Below, one piece after another: positions 54,175-62,936 of a stretch of 64,000 bases of DNA. The notes beneath the pieces are model-generated. The model worked only from the letters and a program-made list of their open reading frames with translations. It was not told the origin of the DNA and made no database searches. Both the position numbers and the translations under genes were made by a program. Positions within the stretch are counted from its first letter, which is position 1; each line of letters begins with the position of its first letter. Source of the stretch: Geothrix sp. (GTDB lineage: Bacteria; Acidobacteriota; Holophagae; Holophagales; Holophagaceae); assembly GCF_020622065.1 (NCBI RefSeq), contig NZ_JAHRYQ010000001.1, positions 434,001-498,000 on the forward strand, given 5' to 3'.

Positions 54175-54771
54175 TCATTCCGGGCGGCGTCTTGCCACCA
54201 GCAAGAACTCCCGGCCCGCCCGGCGCGGGTGGCTGGAGGCGGCCTCCGCCAGGTGCAGCACCTCGAAGCGGACTTCGGCGAGGCGCCGCATGTCCTCCAT
54301 GGTGATGGCGTGGGGCGGCCCCGGCCGGCCCTTCACATCGTGAAAGAGCACAGCCAACCACAGGCCGTTGGGTTTGAGATGCGCCGCGCAGGCGTCCACA
54401 TAGGCGGGCCGCCGCGCGGGATCCATGGCCACGAAGCAGGTGTGGTCGAAGATCGCGTGCCAGGGGCCGAGATGGGTCGTGAACCAGTCCGCCAGGGACC
54501 AGGCCACGCGGTCGCCGTAGCGCTGCCTGGCGCCCTGGATGGCCAGGGGGGCGAAGTCGAGTCCCGTGACGGCGAAGCCGCGGGCCTCCAGCTCGGCCGC
54601 ATCGTGGCCGTAGCCGCATCCGGGCACCACGATCTCTCCACCCACCCTCAGGCCCCGGGGGAGAGCCAGGTCCAGCAGCTCTGCCACCAGGGGTGTGGCC
54701 CCGTTCATGTCCCAGCCGGGACGGCCCTCGTCCTCGTAGAGGCGGTTCCAGTCGTCCGGGTGGGTGGTCAT
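54175..54771 (-). CDS. SAM-dependent methyltransferase, thiopurine methyltransferase-like
   Basis: This 198-residue protein has the TPMT-family layout: DDWNRLYEDEGRPGWDMNGA at the front, the SAM-binding stretch IVVPGCGYGHDAAELEARGF, VTGLDFAPLAI, AIFDHTCFVAMDPARRPAY and KPNGLWLAVLFHDV. Bacterial members methylate thiol, selenium or tellurium compounds or isothiocyanate-type acceptors; the acceptor is unknown here. The ATG at 54771 is chosen because upstream codons run into an A/T-rich promoter region shared with the divergent CapA-like gene. Confidence 0.8.
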   Translation of the reverse strand: MTTHPDDWNRLYEDEGRPGWDMNGATPLVAELLDLALPRGLRVGGEIVVPGCGYGHDAAELEARGFAVTGLDFAPLAIQGARQRYGDRVAWSLADWFTTHLGPWHAIFDHTCFVAMDPARRPAYVDACAAHLKPNGLWLAVLFHDVKGRPGPPHAITMEDMRRLAEVRFEVLHLAEAASSHPRRAGREFLLVARRRPE

Positions 54772-54881
54772 CGCACCAGGATAAGCCGCTTCGCCAGGGC
54801 TCAAATATGCTTTAAATACTTTGCAAATAATCAGTAAATGAAACAAAATTGTGCACATCATCCAAACCTCAGGAGGGCACC

Positions 54882-56225
54882 ATGGCCAGGACGGGCATCT
54901 CCCATCGGAACCGGCCCTTGGCCGCCGCGCTGCTGGCGTTTGCCGCCAGTGCGGGCCTGGCGCAGACGGCGCCGCCCCCGGCGGCGGTCAAGGACGATCC
55001 CCGCTCCGTGTACCAGCGCCGCATCCAGCCGAGGGAACCCGTCGAGCGGATCGACTGGCCGGGGCGGATCGGAGAGCTCCTGAAGGAGGAGCCGGGGGAC
55101 CTGGTCATCACGGCGGTGGGCGACATGATCTTCAACCAGCCCATCAGCCACCTCGGTGATCCCGATCGCGCGGGCCTCTTCCGCCTCATGCAGGAGGCCG
55201 ACCTCGCCTACGGGAACATGGAGTTCTCGCTCAACGACCGGCCGGACCTCCAGCGCCCCTTCTACAACTTCCGGGCGGGGCGGGACTTCCGCTGGGAGCT
55301 GGCGCGCACGGGCATCAACCTCGTGAGCATGGCCAACAACCACGCGCTGGATTTTGGCCCGGAAGGGTTGAGAGAGTGTCTGCAGGCCCTGGATCACGCC
55401 AACATCACGCACGCCGGCGCGGGCACGACCCTGGCGGAGGCCCGCGCGCCGGGCCGGACGGAAGTGGCCGGGCACAAGACTTCCGTTGCCCTGCTTTCCT
55501 ACATGCGGTACTGGACCGCCAAGTACCGGACCAAGGACCCCCATGGTCCCTCCCTGGCGACCATTGATCCGGCCGTGATCCTGGTGGCGAAGGACGGCAA
55601 GGTGGAGAAGGCGGAAGGCCCGCTGGAATCGGATGTGAAGGCCATGGAGGACGATGTGCTCCTGGCCAAGCGCCGGTCGGACCTCCTGCTGGTGTCCCTC
55701 CACAACCACGATGTGACCCACCACCGCGCCCACGGCATCCAGGACCGGACGCCGCCCAACGACGAGATCATGTTCCGCCGCGCCATCGAGGCCGGGGCGG
55801 ACCTCGTGATCGGCACGGGCCCCCATGTGCTCCGGGGCATCGAGATCCACAAGGGGAGGCCGATCTTCTACAGCCTCGGCGACTTCATCTACCAGTACCG
55901 CACCCCGGACCGCATCCCCGTGGACCTCATCCACCAGCGCGACATCGAGATGCCCCGGCCGGCGAATACCTCCGTGTGGGACCGGCGCGACTCCCGCGAG
56001 GTCATGGAGACGGTGATGGTCCGCATGACCCTGAACCAGGGGAAGCTGAAGCGGATCCAGCTCCTGCCCATCACCATCGACGACGAGGGCCCCCTCTACG
56101 GCGTGCCGAAGCTGGCGGGCACCAAGCGGGGCGGCGAGATCATCGCCCTGATGCAGAGGCTGTCCGAACCCTACGGGACGAAAATCGTCAGCAAGGGCTG
56201 GTACGCGGAGGTCGATCTCCCGTGA
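54882..56225 (+). CDS. Exported CapA-like protein (poly-gamma-glutamate-type metallophosphatase fold)
   Basis: This 447-residue protein has a signal peptide (about 1-30, ending AGLAQTA) and the CapA/PgsA calcineurin-like fold: ITAVGDMIFNQPIS, GNMEFSLND, VSMANNHALDFGPEGL (conserved NNH), THAGAGTTLAEAR, LVSLHNHDVTHH, and IGTGPHVLRGIEIHKGRPIFYSLGDF. CapA proteins anchor or process poly-gamma-glutamate capsule, but CapBC are not here and many members have other roles. AGGAGGG is upstream of the ATG at 54882. The stop overlaps the convergent GIY-YIG-like gene by 38 bases. Confidence 0.85.
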   Translation: MARTGISHRNRPLAAALLAFAASAGLAQTAPPPAAVKDDPRSVYQRRIQPREPVERIDWPGRIGELLKEEPGDLVITAVGDMIFNQPISHLGDPDRAGLFRLMQEADLAYGNMEFSLNDRPDLQRPFYNFRAGRDFRWELARTGINLVSMANNHALDFGPEGLRECLQALDHANITHAGAGTTLAEARAPGRTEVAGHKTSVALLSYMRYWTAKYRTKDPHGPSLATIDPAVILVAKDGKVEKAEGPLESDVKAMEDDVLLAKRRSDLLLVSLHNHDVTHHRAHGIQDRTPPNDEIMFRRAIEAGADLVIGTGPHVLRGIEIHKGRPIFYSLGDFIYQYRTPDRIPVDLIHQRDIEMPRPANTSVWDRRDSREVMETVMVRMTLNQGKLKRIQLLPITIDDEGPLYGVPKLAGTKRGGEIIALMQRLSEPYGTKIVSKGWYAEVDLP

Positions 56226-56565
56226 AAGGATCTTCGCCGGCGGCCAGAAGGGCGATCCATTCGGCCCGCTTGGCCTTGAGGGTCTCCTTGAGCACCAGAG
56301 GGCTCATCTCCTCCTCGAGGGCCTCGAGGATCACATAGTCGAAGGCGGCCTGGCCCCATCGGTTCCACGCAGCCTGCAGATCCCGGTCCAGGTGGCGCCC
56401 CTGCTCGAGCCGGAGCCACAGGCCGTTCTGGGTGGTGTCGAGGTTCGGGCTTGCATCGGCCCAGGCCCGGCCCGTCTCCCGGTGGCGCACCGCGTAGATG
56501 CCCGGCCGGGGCCTGCGGGCCTTGTAGGCGCGGAGCGCCGCTTTCCGGTCGAAGGCTTCGCTCAT
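56188..56565 (-). CDS. GIY-YIG nuclease-like protein, degenerate catalytic motifs
   Basis: This 125-residue protein resembles a group annotated as GIY-YIG nuclease family: GIYAVRHRETGRAWADASP, then LDTTQNGLWLRLEQGRHLDR, LQAAWNRWGQAAFDYVILEA. GIY is intact but YIG is replaced by WAD, and the usual catalytic Arg is not in its place. The Glu near VILEALEEE could match the metal-binding Glu. Activity is doubtful. The ATG at 56565 lies two bases downstream of the DUF2239 stop, so the two share an operon. The 3' end overlaps the CapA-like gene on the other strand. Confidence 0.65.
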   Translation of the reverse strand: MSEAFDRKAALRAYKARRPRPGIYAVRHRETGRAWADASPNLDTTQNGLWLRLEQGRHLDRDLQAAWNRWGQAAFDYVILEALEEEMSPLVLKETLKAKRAEWIALLAAGEDPFTGDRPPRTSPC

Positions 56566-56567
56566 GG

Positions 56568-57137
56568 TCAGGGTTCTCCCGCGAAGGCCGAATGGGCCAG
56601 AATCCGGGCGTGGTCCCGCACATCCGCCGGCCAAGGGGCCGTGTGGATCGCGAAGGCCGCCGCGTCCATGGCGTAGAGCGCGCGCAGGGCCTCTTCATAA
56701 CCGGGCTCGTCCCCCGCCAGGGCGGACATGAAGCGGTAGGCGCGGTCTTGGGCCGGACGGCGGCCCGTCCCGGCGGTCCGGCGGGCGGCCTCCACCAGGC
56801 GGCGCAGGGTGACCGAGGCCCCGCCGGGCTGGCCGTTCAACCATTCCCAGTGGCGGGGGAGGAGGGTGACCTCCCGGCCCTCCACGCCCAGCTTGGGCCG
56901 ACCCCGGCCACGGGGCCCCTCGGGGATCGGCGCCAGCCGGGCCAGCACCTCTGGAGCCGTGCCGCGGAGGTCCAGGTCCACGATCTTCCCGGTCTCATCG
57001 TCGAAGAGCAGCACCGGGGCAGCTGGGTGAGCCTCCAGGCGGGCCTTCACTGCCAGGGCCACCTCCCCCAGGGGGCCGGAGGCCAGGCGACGGGGGCCTT
57101 CGAAGGCGGTGCAGGGGGTCTGGAGCCGATCGTCCAT
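56568..57137 (-). CDS. DUF2239 family protein
   Basis: This 189-residue cytoplasmic protein has the DUF2239 pattern: CTAFEGPRRLASGPLGEVALA, VLLFDDETGKIVDLDLRGT, GRGRPKLGVEGREVTLLPRH, WEWLNGQPGGASVTLRRLV, and YRFMSALAGDEPGYEEALRALY. The RGRGRPKLGVEGREVTLLPRHW stretch looks like an alkaline DNA-contact or helix region, but no function is established. Its promoter lies in an A/T-rich stretch with an inverted repeat. The GIY-YIG-like gene follows. Confidence 0.85.
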   Translation of the reverse strand: MDDRLQTPCTAFEGPRRLASGPLGEVALAVKARLEAHPAAPVLLFDDETGKIVDLDLRGTAPEVLARLAPIPEGPRGRGRPKLGVEGREVTLLPRHWEWLNGQPGGASVTLRRLVEAARRTAGTGRRPAQDRAYRFMSALAGDEPGYEEALRALYAMDAAAFAIHTAPWPADVRDHARILAHSAFAGEP

Positions 57138-57159
57138 GGGGTCCTTCCGGAACCCTTAT

Positions 57160-57202
57160 TTTTATCCAGGTTAAAATATCCGTCAATAATACCGGGATAA
57201 AA
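57160..57202 (-). promoter_or_regulatory. A/T-rich promoter and inverted repeat upstream of DUF2239
   Basis: TTTTATCC (57160-57167) and GGATAAAA (57195-57202) form an 8-bp inverted repeat with 27 bases between. On the minus strand TTGACG followed 16 bases later by TAAAAA could be -35 and -10. The region separates the DUF2239 operon from the end of the M28 gene (stop at 57203-57205). Confidence 0.4.
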
Positions 57203-58750
57203 TTATCGATCCGCCAGCAGCCAGGCGGTGGCGAGCACCAGTCGCGCCATGCGCTTCACCTGTCCGGGGTCCAGTCGGTCCAGGGTGTCGCCGGGCTGGT
57301 GGTAGCCGGGGAAATAGCTGCCGAAGAAGCGGACGAAAGGCATGCCGAGCCGGGCGAAGTCGCGGTAGTCGCTGCCGCCGCTGCGGCCGTCCGTCCAGTC
57401 CAGGTGCAGGGACATACCCGTGCCGCGGCCGGCTTGGGCGAGCACCGGGCCCAGGTCGCCGTGCGCCGAGGAGGGGCCGGGCTCCGCGAAGTGGGCGGGA
57501 TCCAGCCCCTCGAAGAAGGCCTTGGGATCCTTCAGTCCCGATCCGGCCGCCAAGGCGTCGAGCTCTGCCGGCGCCCAGGGGTGGGCGATCATGTCCAGGT
57601 TCAGGTAGGCCTTCGTCCTGGCCAGCGGCCACACGGGGTGGCGGGTGTAGTGGCCCGACCCGAACTTGCCTTCCTCCTCGCCGGTCCAGAAGGCGAACAG
57701 GAGGGTGCGCCGGGGTCTCACCGGCTGCGCGGCGATGGACCGGGCCAGCTCCAGCAGGGCCGCCACACCCGAGGCATTGTCGTCCGCGCCGGGGTGCAGC
57801 CGGCCGTCCTGCAGGCCGAGGTGGTCCATGTGGGCCCCCGCGACGATGGCCTCCGGGCGCAGGGCTGGATCCGATCCGGCGAGCTTCCCGAGCACATTGA
57901 AAGACCGGAAGGTCCGGACCCGGCCGCGCGTAAGGAGGGTGGCTGTACCTTCGAGCCCGGGAGCGAGGAGGGCGCGGAGCTCCGCCGTCAGCGCCACGCG
58001 GGCCAGGGGCGGCTCGCCGGGGGCCGGGGCACATGGCTCCGTGAGGAAGTAGGGTCGAGCAGGTTCTTGGCCTTCGGCCAGGCGGCGCTCCAGATCTTCT
58101 TCCAAGGCGATGGCGGCCCGGGCGCCGAGCTTCTCCAGCAGGGCCAGCCGACTGTCGTAGCGATCCGCCGGCCGCTCGGAGGCGTACTTCGCCGTAAGCT
58201 CCGGCTTCTGCCAGGCCGCGCCGGGCGGGCAGCCGGCCCGGAAGACCACCACCTTGCCCCGCACCTCGAGGCCCTGGAAGTCGTCATGGCCCAGGGCGGG
58301 TTCCTGGATGCCGTAGCCGGCGAAGACCAGGGGGCCTGTGAGCGTACCGGGCTCCGTGGGCGGCAGTACGGCCGTCTTGCCAGTGCGGAAGATCAAGGTC
58401 CGGGAACCGAGGACCATCTGCACAGCGCCGGGTTCCGGCCGCACCTCGCGGAGGGGCACGGCCTGGAGGTAGGAGGCCCCCGCGGGGGGGATGCCCGCTG
58501 CCTTCAGCTGGCCCGCAAGGTAGCGGGCGGTGGCCTCCAGGCCCCGGGTGCCGAGGCCGCGGCCCTCCCGCCGGGGATCCGTGAGGAAGGCCATGTGGCG
58601 GGTGAGGCGGGCCGCGTCCAGACCATCCACCGCGACCTGAAGGGCGGGGGGCAGGGGCTCGGGGCGGCGGACGCGGACGAAGTCCCCCTCCGGGCCCTGG
58701 GCGAGGAGGGCGCTCCCCAGCAGGGCGAGAAGGGCGAGGGAACGCCTCAC
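57203..58750 (-). CDS. Exported M28-family zinc peptidase
   Basis: This 515-residue protein has a signal peptide (about 1-17), a PA-like insert, and an M28 catalytic domain. Zinc ligands and catalytic residues are visible: H307 and D309 in GAHMDHLGL, D323 in GADDNASGV, E358/E359 in WTGEEEGKFG, Asp in LNLDMIAHP and the C-terminal His in GYHQPGDT. M28 enzymes are aminopeptidases or dipeptidases; this one should work in the periplasm. The start is a GTG at 58750 that overlaps the yfcC-like stop (GTGA). It is the last gene of the cyanophycinase cluster. Confidence 0.88.
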   Translation of the reverse strand: MRRSLALLALLGSALLAQGPEGDFVRVRRPEPLPPALQVAVDGLDAARLTRHMAFLTDPRREGRGLGTRGLEATARYLAGQLKAAGIPPAGASYLQAVPLREVRPEPGAVQMVLGSRTLIFRTGKTAVLPPTEPGTLTGPLVFAGYGIQEPALGHDDFQGLEVRGKVVVFRAGCPPGAAWQKPELTAKYASERPADRYDSRLALLEKLGARAAIALEEDLERRLAEGQEPARPYFLTEPCAPAPGEPPLARVALTAELRALLAPGLEGTATLLTRGRVRTFRSFNVLGKLAGSDPALRPEAIVAGAHMDHLGLQDGRLHPGADDNASGVAALLELARSIAAQPVRPRRTLLFAFWTGEEEGKFGSGHYTRHPVWPLARTKAYLNLDMIAHPWAPAELDALAAGSGLKDPKAFFEGLDPAHFAEPGPSSAHGDLGPVLAQAGRGTGMSLHLDWTDGRSGGSDYRDFARLGMPFVRFFGSYFPGYHQPGDTLDRLDPGQVKRMARLVLATAWLLADR

Positions 58751-60231
58751 ACGGGGCCCCAGTGGAACAGCAGGGTGGGCGGCACCAGCAGCAGGAAGGC
58801 GAGCACCACCAGGATGAGCATGAGGGGCAGGAACCAGCGGGCCCACCGCTCCCAGGGGATCTTCGCGGCGCCCAGCACGCCCATGGTCACGGCGCTGGTG
58901 GGCAGAATCGGGTTGATGAGCTCGGACAGGGCGAAGCTGTACACGCAGGTCTGGCGCGTGATGCCCACGAGATCCGACAGGGGGGCCAGCACGGGCATGG
59001 TGAGGGCGGCCTGCGAAGTACCGGAATGGATGAAGAAATTGATGACGCACTGCACCAGGAACATCACCTGGGCGGTCAGGGCGGCGGGCAGCACGCGGAT
59101 GGCGGTGGAGCCGTAGAGCAGCAGGGTGTCCATGATCCGCGCATCGTTGGCGATGACGAGCAGGGCCCGGGCGCAGGCCACGATGAACACCACGCCCACC
59201 ATGTCCTTGGCTCCGGCCACGAAGTGCTTCGCGATGGCGCTGGGCCCCATGCGGCTGATGAGCCCGATGAGGATGCCCATGCCCAGGAACAGGGCCGCGA
59301 TGGCCTCCAGGTACCACTGGTATTTCAAGACGCCCCAGACCAGCAGGATCAGGGCGCCGAGGAAGGTGAGGAGCGCGAGGATGTGGGTGGTGTTCCAGGC
59401 CTCCCCACTACTCCCTGCGGGGGCCGTGGAGACGCGGGCCAGGTCGATGTCGCGCACCGGGCTCAGCTCCGGGTTCCGCTTGATCTTCGCGGCGTAGACC
59501 ATCACATAGGCGATGACCACGCCGGTCGCCACCACCCAGGCTCCCACCCGGTAGGCCAGGCCCGAGTAGATGGGAACCCCGGCAATGCCCTGGGCCACCC
59601 CCACGGTGAAGGGGTTGAAGAAGGCACAGGCGAAGCCCGCCGCGGCCCCCAGGAAGGGGATGGCGGTGCCGACGATGGAGTCGTAGCCCAGCGCGCGGGA
59701 GAGGGCGATGAAGATGACGATGAAGGGGATCAGCTCCTCGGCCATGCCGAACACGGCCCCGGCCAGCGAGAACACGGTCATCAGCACCGGGATGAAGAAC
59801 ATCTCGAGCACCGGGTGGCGCCGCACATGGACCATGAGCCGCTTGATGCCCTGCTCCACGGCGCCGGTCTCCTGGAAGATGGCGAAGCTGCCCCCGATGA
59901 TGAGCAGGAAGGAGATCAGGCCCGCGCCGTCCAGGAAGCCCTTGATGGGGGCGAGGAAGAGGGTCTGCAGGCCCAGGTAGGTCTTGGGGAGCCGCTGGAA
60001 GGTGCCATCCACGGGCACCTTCAGGCGGCCGCCGTCCGGCAGCACCTTCTCGATGCGCTGGAATTCACCCGAGGGCACGATCCAGGAGAGGATCAGCACC
60101 AGCACGATGAGGGCCCCCACGATCACGAGGGTGTGGGGCATCTTCAGGCCCGTGGACGGCGCCGGGGATGACGCCGGGGTCGGGGGTTGAGCGGGGGGCT
60201 TCGGCCGGGCGCCGCGTTCCCGGGCGTTCAC
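58747..60231 (-). CDS. YfcC-family carrier (DcuC/ArsB-like fold)
   Basis: This 494-residue protein has about 12 membrane helices after a Pro-rich N-terminal tail of about 30 residues. YfcC-type features are VPSGEFQRIEKVLPDGGR, GGSFAIFQETGAVEQGIKRL, FGMAEELIPFIVIFIALSRA and LSELINPILPTSAVTMGVLG. YfcC proteins are predicted amino-acid or peptide carriers of the inner membrane. Set between an isoaspartyl dipeptidase and a peptidase, it may import a beta-aspartyl dipeptide or export arginine. The GTG at 60231 overlaps the iadA stop by four bases. Confidence 0.85.
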   Translation of the reverse strand: MNARERGARPKPPAQPPTPASSPAPSTGLKMPHTLVIVGALIVLVLILSWIVPSGEFQRIEKVLPDGGRLKVPVDGTFQRLPKTYLGLQTLFLAPIKGFLDGAGLISFLLIIGGSFAIFQETGAVEQGIKRLMVHVRRHPVLEMFFIPVLMTVFSLAGAVFGMAEELIPFIVIFIALSRALGYDSIVGTAIPFLGAAAGFACAFFNPFTVGVAQGIAGVPIYSGLAYRVGAWVVATGVVIAYVMVYAAKIKRNPELSPVRDIDLARVSTAPAGSSGEAWNTTHILALLTFLGALILLVWGVLKYQWYLEAIAALFLGMGILIGLISRMGPSAIAKHFVAGAKDMVGVVFIVACARALLVIANDARIMDTLLLYGSTAIRVLPAALTAQVMFLVQCVINFFIHSGTSQAALTMPVLAPLSDLVGITRQTCVYSFALSELINPILPTSAVTMGVLGAAKIPWERWARWFLPLMLILVVLAFLLLVPPTLLFHWGPV

Positions 60232-61394
60232 TGGAACATCCCCTTGGCCAGGAGGCGCCCGCCCTTCATGAGGAGCCGGCCCTTGGCCACCACCGTGCGG
60301 ATCTCCAGGTCCCTGGGGTCGAGGAGGACCAGGTCGGCATCCATGCCGACCGCGAGCCTCCCCTTGGTCCGGAGCTTGAGGATGCGGGCCGGATTGGCGG
60401 TGACCATGCGGAGGGCGGTCTCGAGGGCGATGCCCTCCTCCAGCACGGCCTGCCGCACGGCGGGGAACAGGGAGGTGACCCGGCCCACGGAGATCTCCTG
60501 CAGGCGACCGCTGGGGTCCCAGTCCGGCAGGCTGCCCTGGCCGTCAGAGGTGAAGGTGATCTGGCCGGGATCCACGCCGGCCTCCAGCATGCGGCGCAGG
60601 GCCTTGGCGCAGGGGATCTCGCCATCCTCGAGGTACGAGGGCAGGGTGGAGGTGGTGAAGTCCACGAACCCGCCGCCCTTGGCGTAGGCGATGCCCTCCT
60701 CGAAGAGGCGGGGGTTGCGGTTGATGTGGGTGGGCCACATCTGGGTGGCAGCCAGCTCGGTCTCGGCGACGACGCGCCGCAGGAAGTCGAGACCCCGGGC
60801 TCCATCGCCCAGGTGGACATTGACGATGCCCGCCTTGCCGGACAGCATGCCGCCCCGCCGCGCCATGGCCACCACCTGCGCGAAGGCCTCGAAGGTGGGC
60901 TGGCTGGAGCGGTGGTCGGAGAGGGCCACCTCGCCGGCGCCGATGACCTTGTCGATGAAGAGGAGATCCTCCTCGAGGGAGGGCATGAGGGTGCGCAGGG
61001 GCAGGCCGTAGGATCCCGAATAGACGAAGGTGCTGAGGCCCTCCTCTTCCAGCCCCTTGGCTTTGGCCAGCAGGCCCGCCATGTTCCGCGTGTAGCCGTC
61101 CGTGCCCAGACAGCCCACCACGGTGGTGACGCCGCCGAAGATGGCGTCGGTGAGGGGCAGGTCCGGCGTCCGGGTGGCGAACCCCCCTTCGCCGCCGCCG
61201 CCCATGATGTGCACATGGCCGTCGATGAAGCCCGGCACCGCCTTGAAGTTCCGGGCGTCCACCACCTCGCAGTGCTTTTTGGGGATGCGGATGTCCGGCT
61301 CCATGAGCAGGATCTTCCCGCCTCCGATGAGCAGGTCGCAGCGCCCTCCGGGCTCCGGGGCGTAGACATCGGCATTCTTGATCAGGAGCAGCAT
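60228..61394 (-). CDS. iadA: Isoaspartyl dipeptidase
   Basis: This 388-residue cytoplasmic amidohydrolase cuts beta-aspartyl dipeptides. Landmarks are the metal HxH (H60, H62) in GFIDGHVHIMGGGGEGG, E69, Y129 in SGSYG, SDHRSSQPT (D160-R162), H194 in NVHLGDG, H223 in WPTHINRNP and D284 in FTSDGQGS. At the place of the carbamylated Lys of E. coli IadA there is Glu (E155 in GAGEVALSDHRS), a variant found in a branch of the family. It sits between the M14 and YfcC genes. The Asp-Arg beta dipeptides released by cyanophycinase are known substrates of such enzymes. Confidence 0.93.
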   Translation of the reverse strand: MLLLIKNADVYAPEPGGRCDLLIGGGKILLMEPDIRIPKKHCEVVDARNFKAVPGFIDGHVHIMGGGGEGGFATRTPDLPLTDAIFGGVTTVVGCLGTDGYTRNMAGLLAKAKGLEEEGLSTFVYSGSYGLPLRTLMPSLEEDLLFIDKVIGAGEVALSDHRSSQPTFEAFAQVVAMARRGGMLSGKAGIVNVHLGDGARGLDFLRRVVAETELAATQMWPTHINRNPRLFEEGIAYAKGGGFVDFTTSTLPSYLEDGEIPCAKALRRMLEAGVDPGQITFTSDGQGSLPDWDPSGRLQEISVGRVTSLFPAVRQAVLEEGIALETALRMVTANPARILKLRTKGRLAVGMDADLVLLDPRDLEIRTVVAKGRLLMKGGRLLAKGMFQ

Positions 61395-61430
61395 GGGGAC
61401 TCCAACCGGGCCGCGCGGCCGGCAGCGGGT

Positions 61431-62936
61431 TCAGAAGAGGCGTGAGACGGGCAGGTCGGCGCCGGGGACCGCCAGGTCGCGGAAGCCGGGGTAGCCGTAG
61501 AGGCCATAGAGCAGGCAGGGCTCGAGCACTTGGATGGCCCGCCGGGCCAGGTCCTGGTCGAGGGGGACGATGAGGGTTCCCACGGGGAGATCGAGCTCCG
61601 ATGGACGCTGGCGCTGGACGATCTGGCGGTCCTTGTAGCGCTGGTACAGGTCGTCGTAGGGCGCTTCGAGGCGGAGCAGGCGGACCCGCTCCCCCGGCGC
61701 CCGGCGGGGCGCGGCCAGGGTCTCCCAGCGCAGGCCCTGGGCCTCCAGCACCGGGATGAAGTGCGCGGCGGCCGTGGGATCGATGGCGTAGGCCCTGGGG
61801 GTGGGCACGCTGCCCTTCACCACGAGATCGGTCATGGCGTTGGCGGTGGGCACCTCGACCGTGCGGCCGGTGGCCACCTCCCGGACCGGCACGGACCGGG
61901 TCTGGCCGCCGAGGTTGGCCCAGAAGACATTGGTGGCGATGAAGGGGGGCAGGGGCTCCCGGCGGGCCCGCTCTGAAAGCGCCCGAACCCGGTCGCGCCA
62001 GGCCCGGTCGCCGAGCAGGTGGCGGTAGAGGATGCGGTAGCCATCCACCCGCTCGCCCAGGTCGGCCTGGGGATCGGCGGCGCGGTGGCGGACGCCGGCT
62101 TCGATGATGAAGGAGAGGGCCCCCAGCGTGCCCATGCCGTTGCGGCCGTCGTCCACTTCCGGCGTGGAGGGCCGGATCTCCTCATCGGGAGGCGGCCCGC
62201 CCACGCTGTAGCGGGCGTAGGGGTGTCCGGCCTTCGCCTGGAGGGGCGCAGCGGAGGTCACGGCCGCCAGCCCGGTGGTCTTGAGATACGACGGGATCAG
62301 GGGATGATTCGCCGCATCCATGGTGATGACGGGCCAGGCCTCCCAGCCCTTGGCGGCGTAGCTTTCACCGTCCCGTCCGAACTCGTGGCCGTCCACCGCG
62401 AGGTGCGGCTGGACGCGGCGGGCCACCCGGTGGAGGGCGCGGGTCTCGGGCTGGGCCAGGAGGAGATGGTCGCGGTTCAGATCCGCCCCCGCCCCGTTGA
62501 CCCGCTGGTGGGCCTCGGCCCCGTCGGGATTGAGCATGGGCATCAGGTAGAGGTCCACATCCTCCGGGAGGAGGTGGGGGCGCTCGGCCAGGTCGCGCAC
62601 CAGGGTGAGCAGGGCGTCCTTGCCGGCCACCTCGTCCCCATGCTGCTGGGCGTAGAAGAGCACCCGGAAGCGGGCCTTGGCGCCGCCCCGGTTGAGCCGG
62701 ACCAACAGGAGCTTGCGGCCCTGGGTGCTCAGGCCCTCCTCGCTGACGGTGATGAAGTCCGGCTTGGCCACGCGTTCGAGAAACGCCAGCATCTCTCCAT
62801 AGGTCACCGTCTGGCGCAGGGTCCGATGGTCTTTCGGGAAGGGCGCCTGAAGGGGCGTTGGACGGGACCCGGCCAGCCCCGGCAGCGCCAGCAGCAGGAG
62901 GACCGGAACGGAACGCAAGAAGCCCGCGCCGGTCAT
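61431..62936 (-). CDS. Exported M14-family zinc carboxypeptidase
   Basis: This 501-residue protein has a signal peptide (about 1-23, ending LPGLAGS) and the M14 core: zinc ligands H99 and E102 in AQQHGDEVAG, substrate Arg in GADLNRDHLLL (R155), third ligand H184 in VDGHEFGRD, and a catalytic-type Glu in SFIIEAGVR. It should remove C-terminal residues from peptides outside the inner membrane. The ATG at 62936 overlaps the cyanophycinase stop by four bases. The C-terminal 250 residues are not clearly related to known add-on domains. Confidence 0.87.
   Translation of the reverse strand: MTGAGFLRSVPVLLLLALPGLAGSRPTPLQAPFPKDHRTLRQTVTYGEMLAFLERVAKPDFITVSEEGLSTQGRKLLLVRLNRGGAKARFRVLFYAQQHGDEVAGKDALLTLVRDLAERPHLLPEDVDLYLMPMLNPDGAEAHQRVNGAGADLNRDHLLLAQPETRALHRVARRVQPHLAVDGHEFGRDGESYAAKGWEAWPVITMDAANHPLIPSYLKTTGLAAVTSAAPLQAKAGHPYARYSVGGPPPDEEIRPSTPEVDDGRNGMGTLGALSFIIEAGVRHRAADPQADLGERVDGYRILYRHLLGDRAWRDRVRALSERARREPLPPFIATNVFWANLGGQTRSVPVREVATGRTVEVPTANAMTDLVVKGSVPTPRAYAIDPTAAAHFIPVLEAQGLRWETLAAPRRAPGERVRLLRLEAPYDDLYQRYKDRQIVQRQRPSELDLPVGTLIVPLDQDLARRAIQVLEPCLLYGLYGYPGFRDLAVPGADLPVSRLF

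Noticed and set aside
54882..56225. Poly-gamma-glutamate capsule locus from the CapA-like protein
   Set aside because: No capB, capC or capE genes are adjacent, and CapA-fold proteins have other roles.
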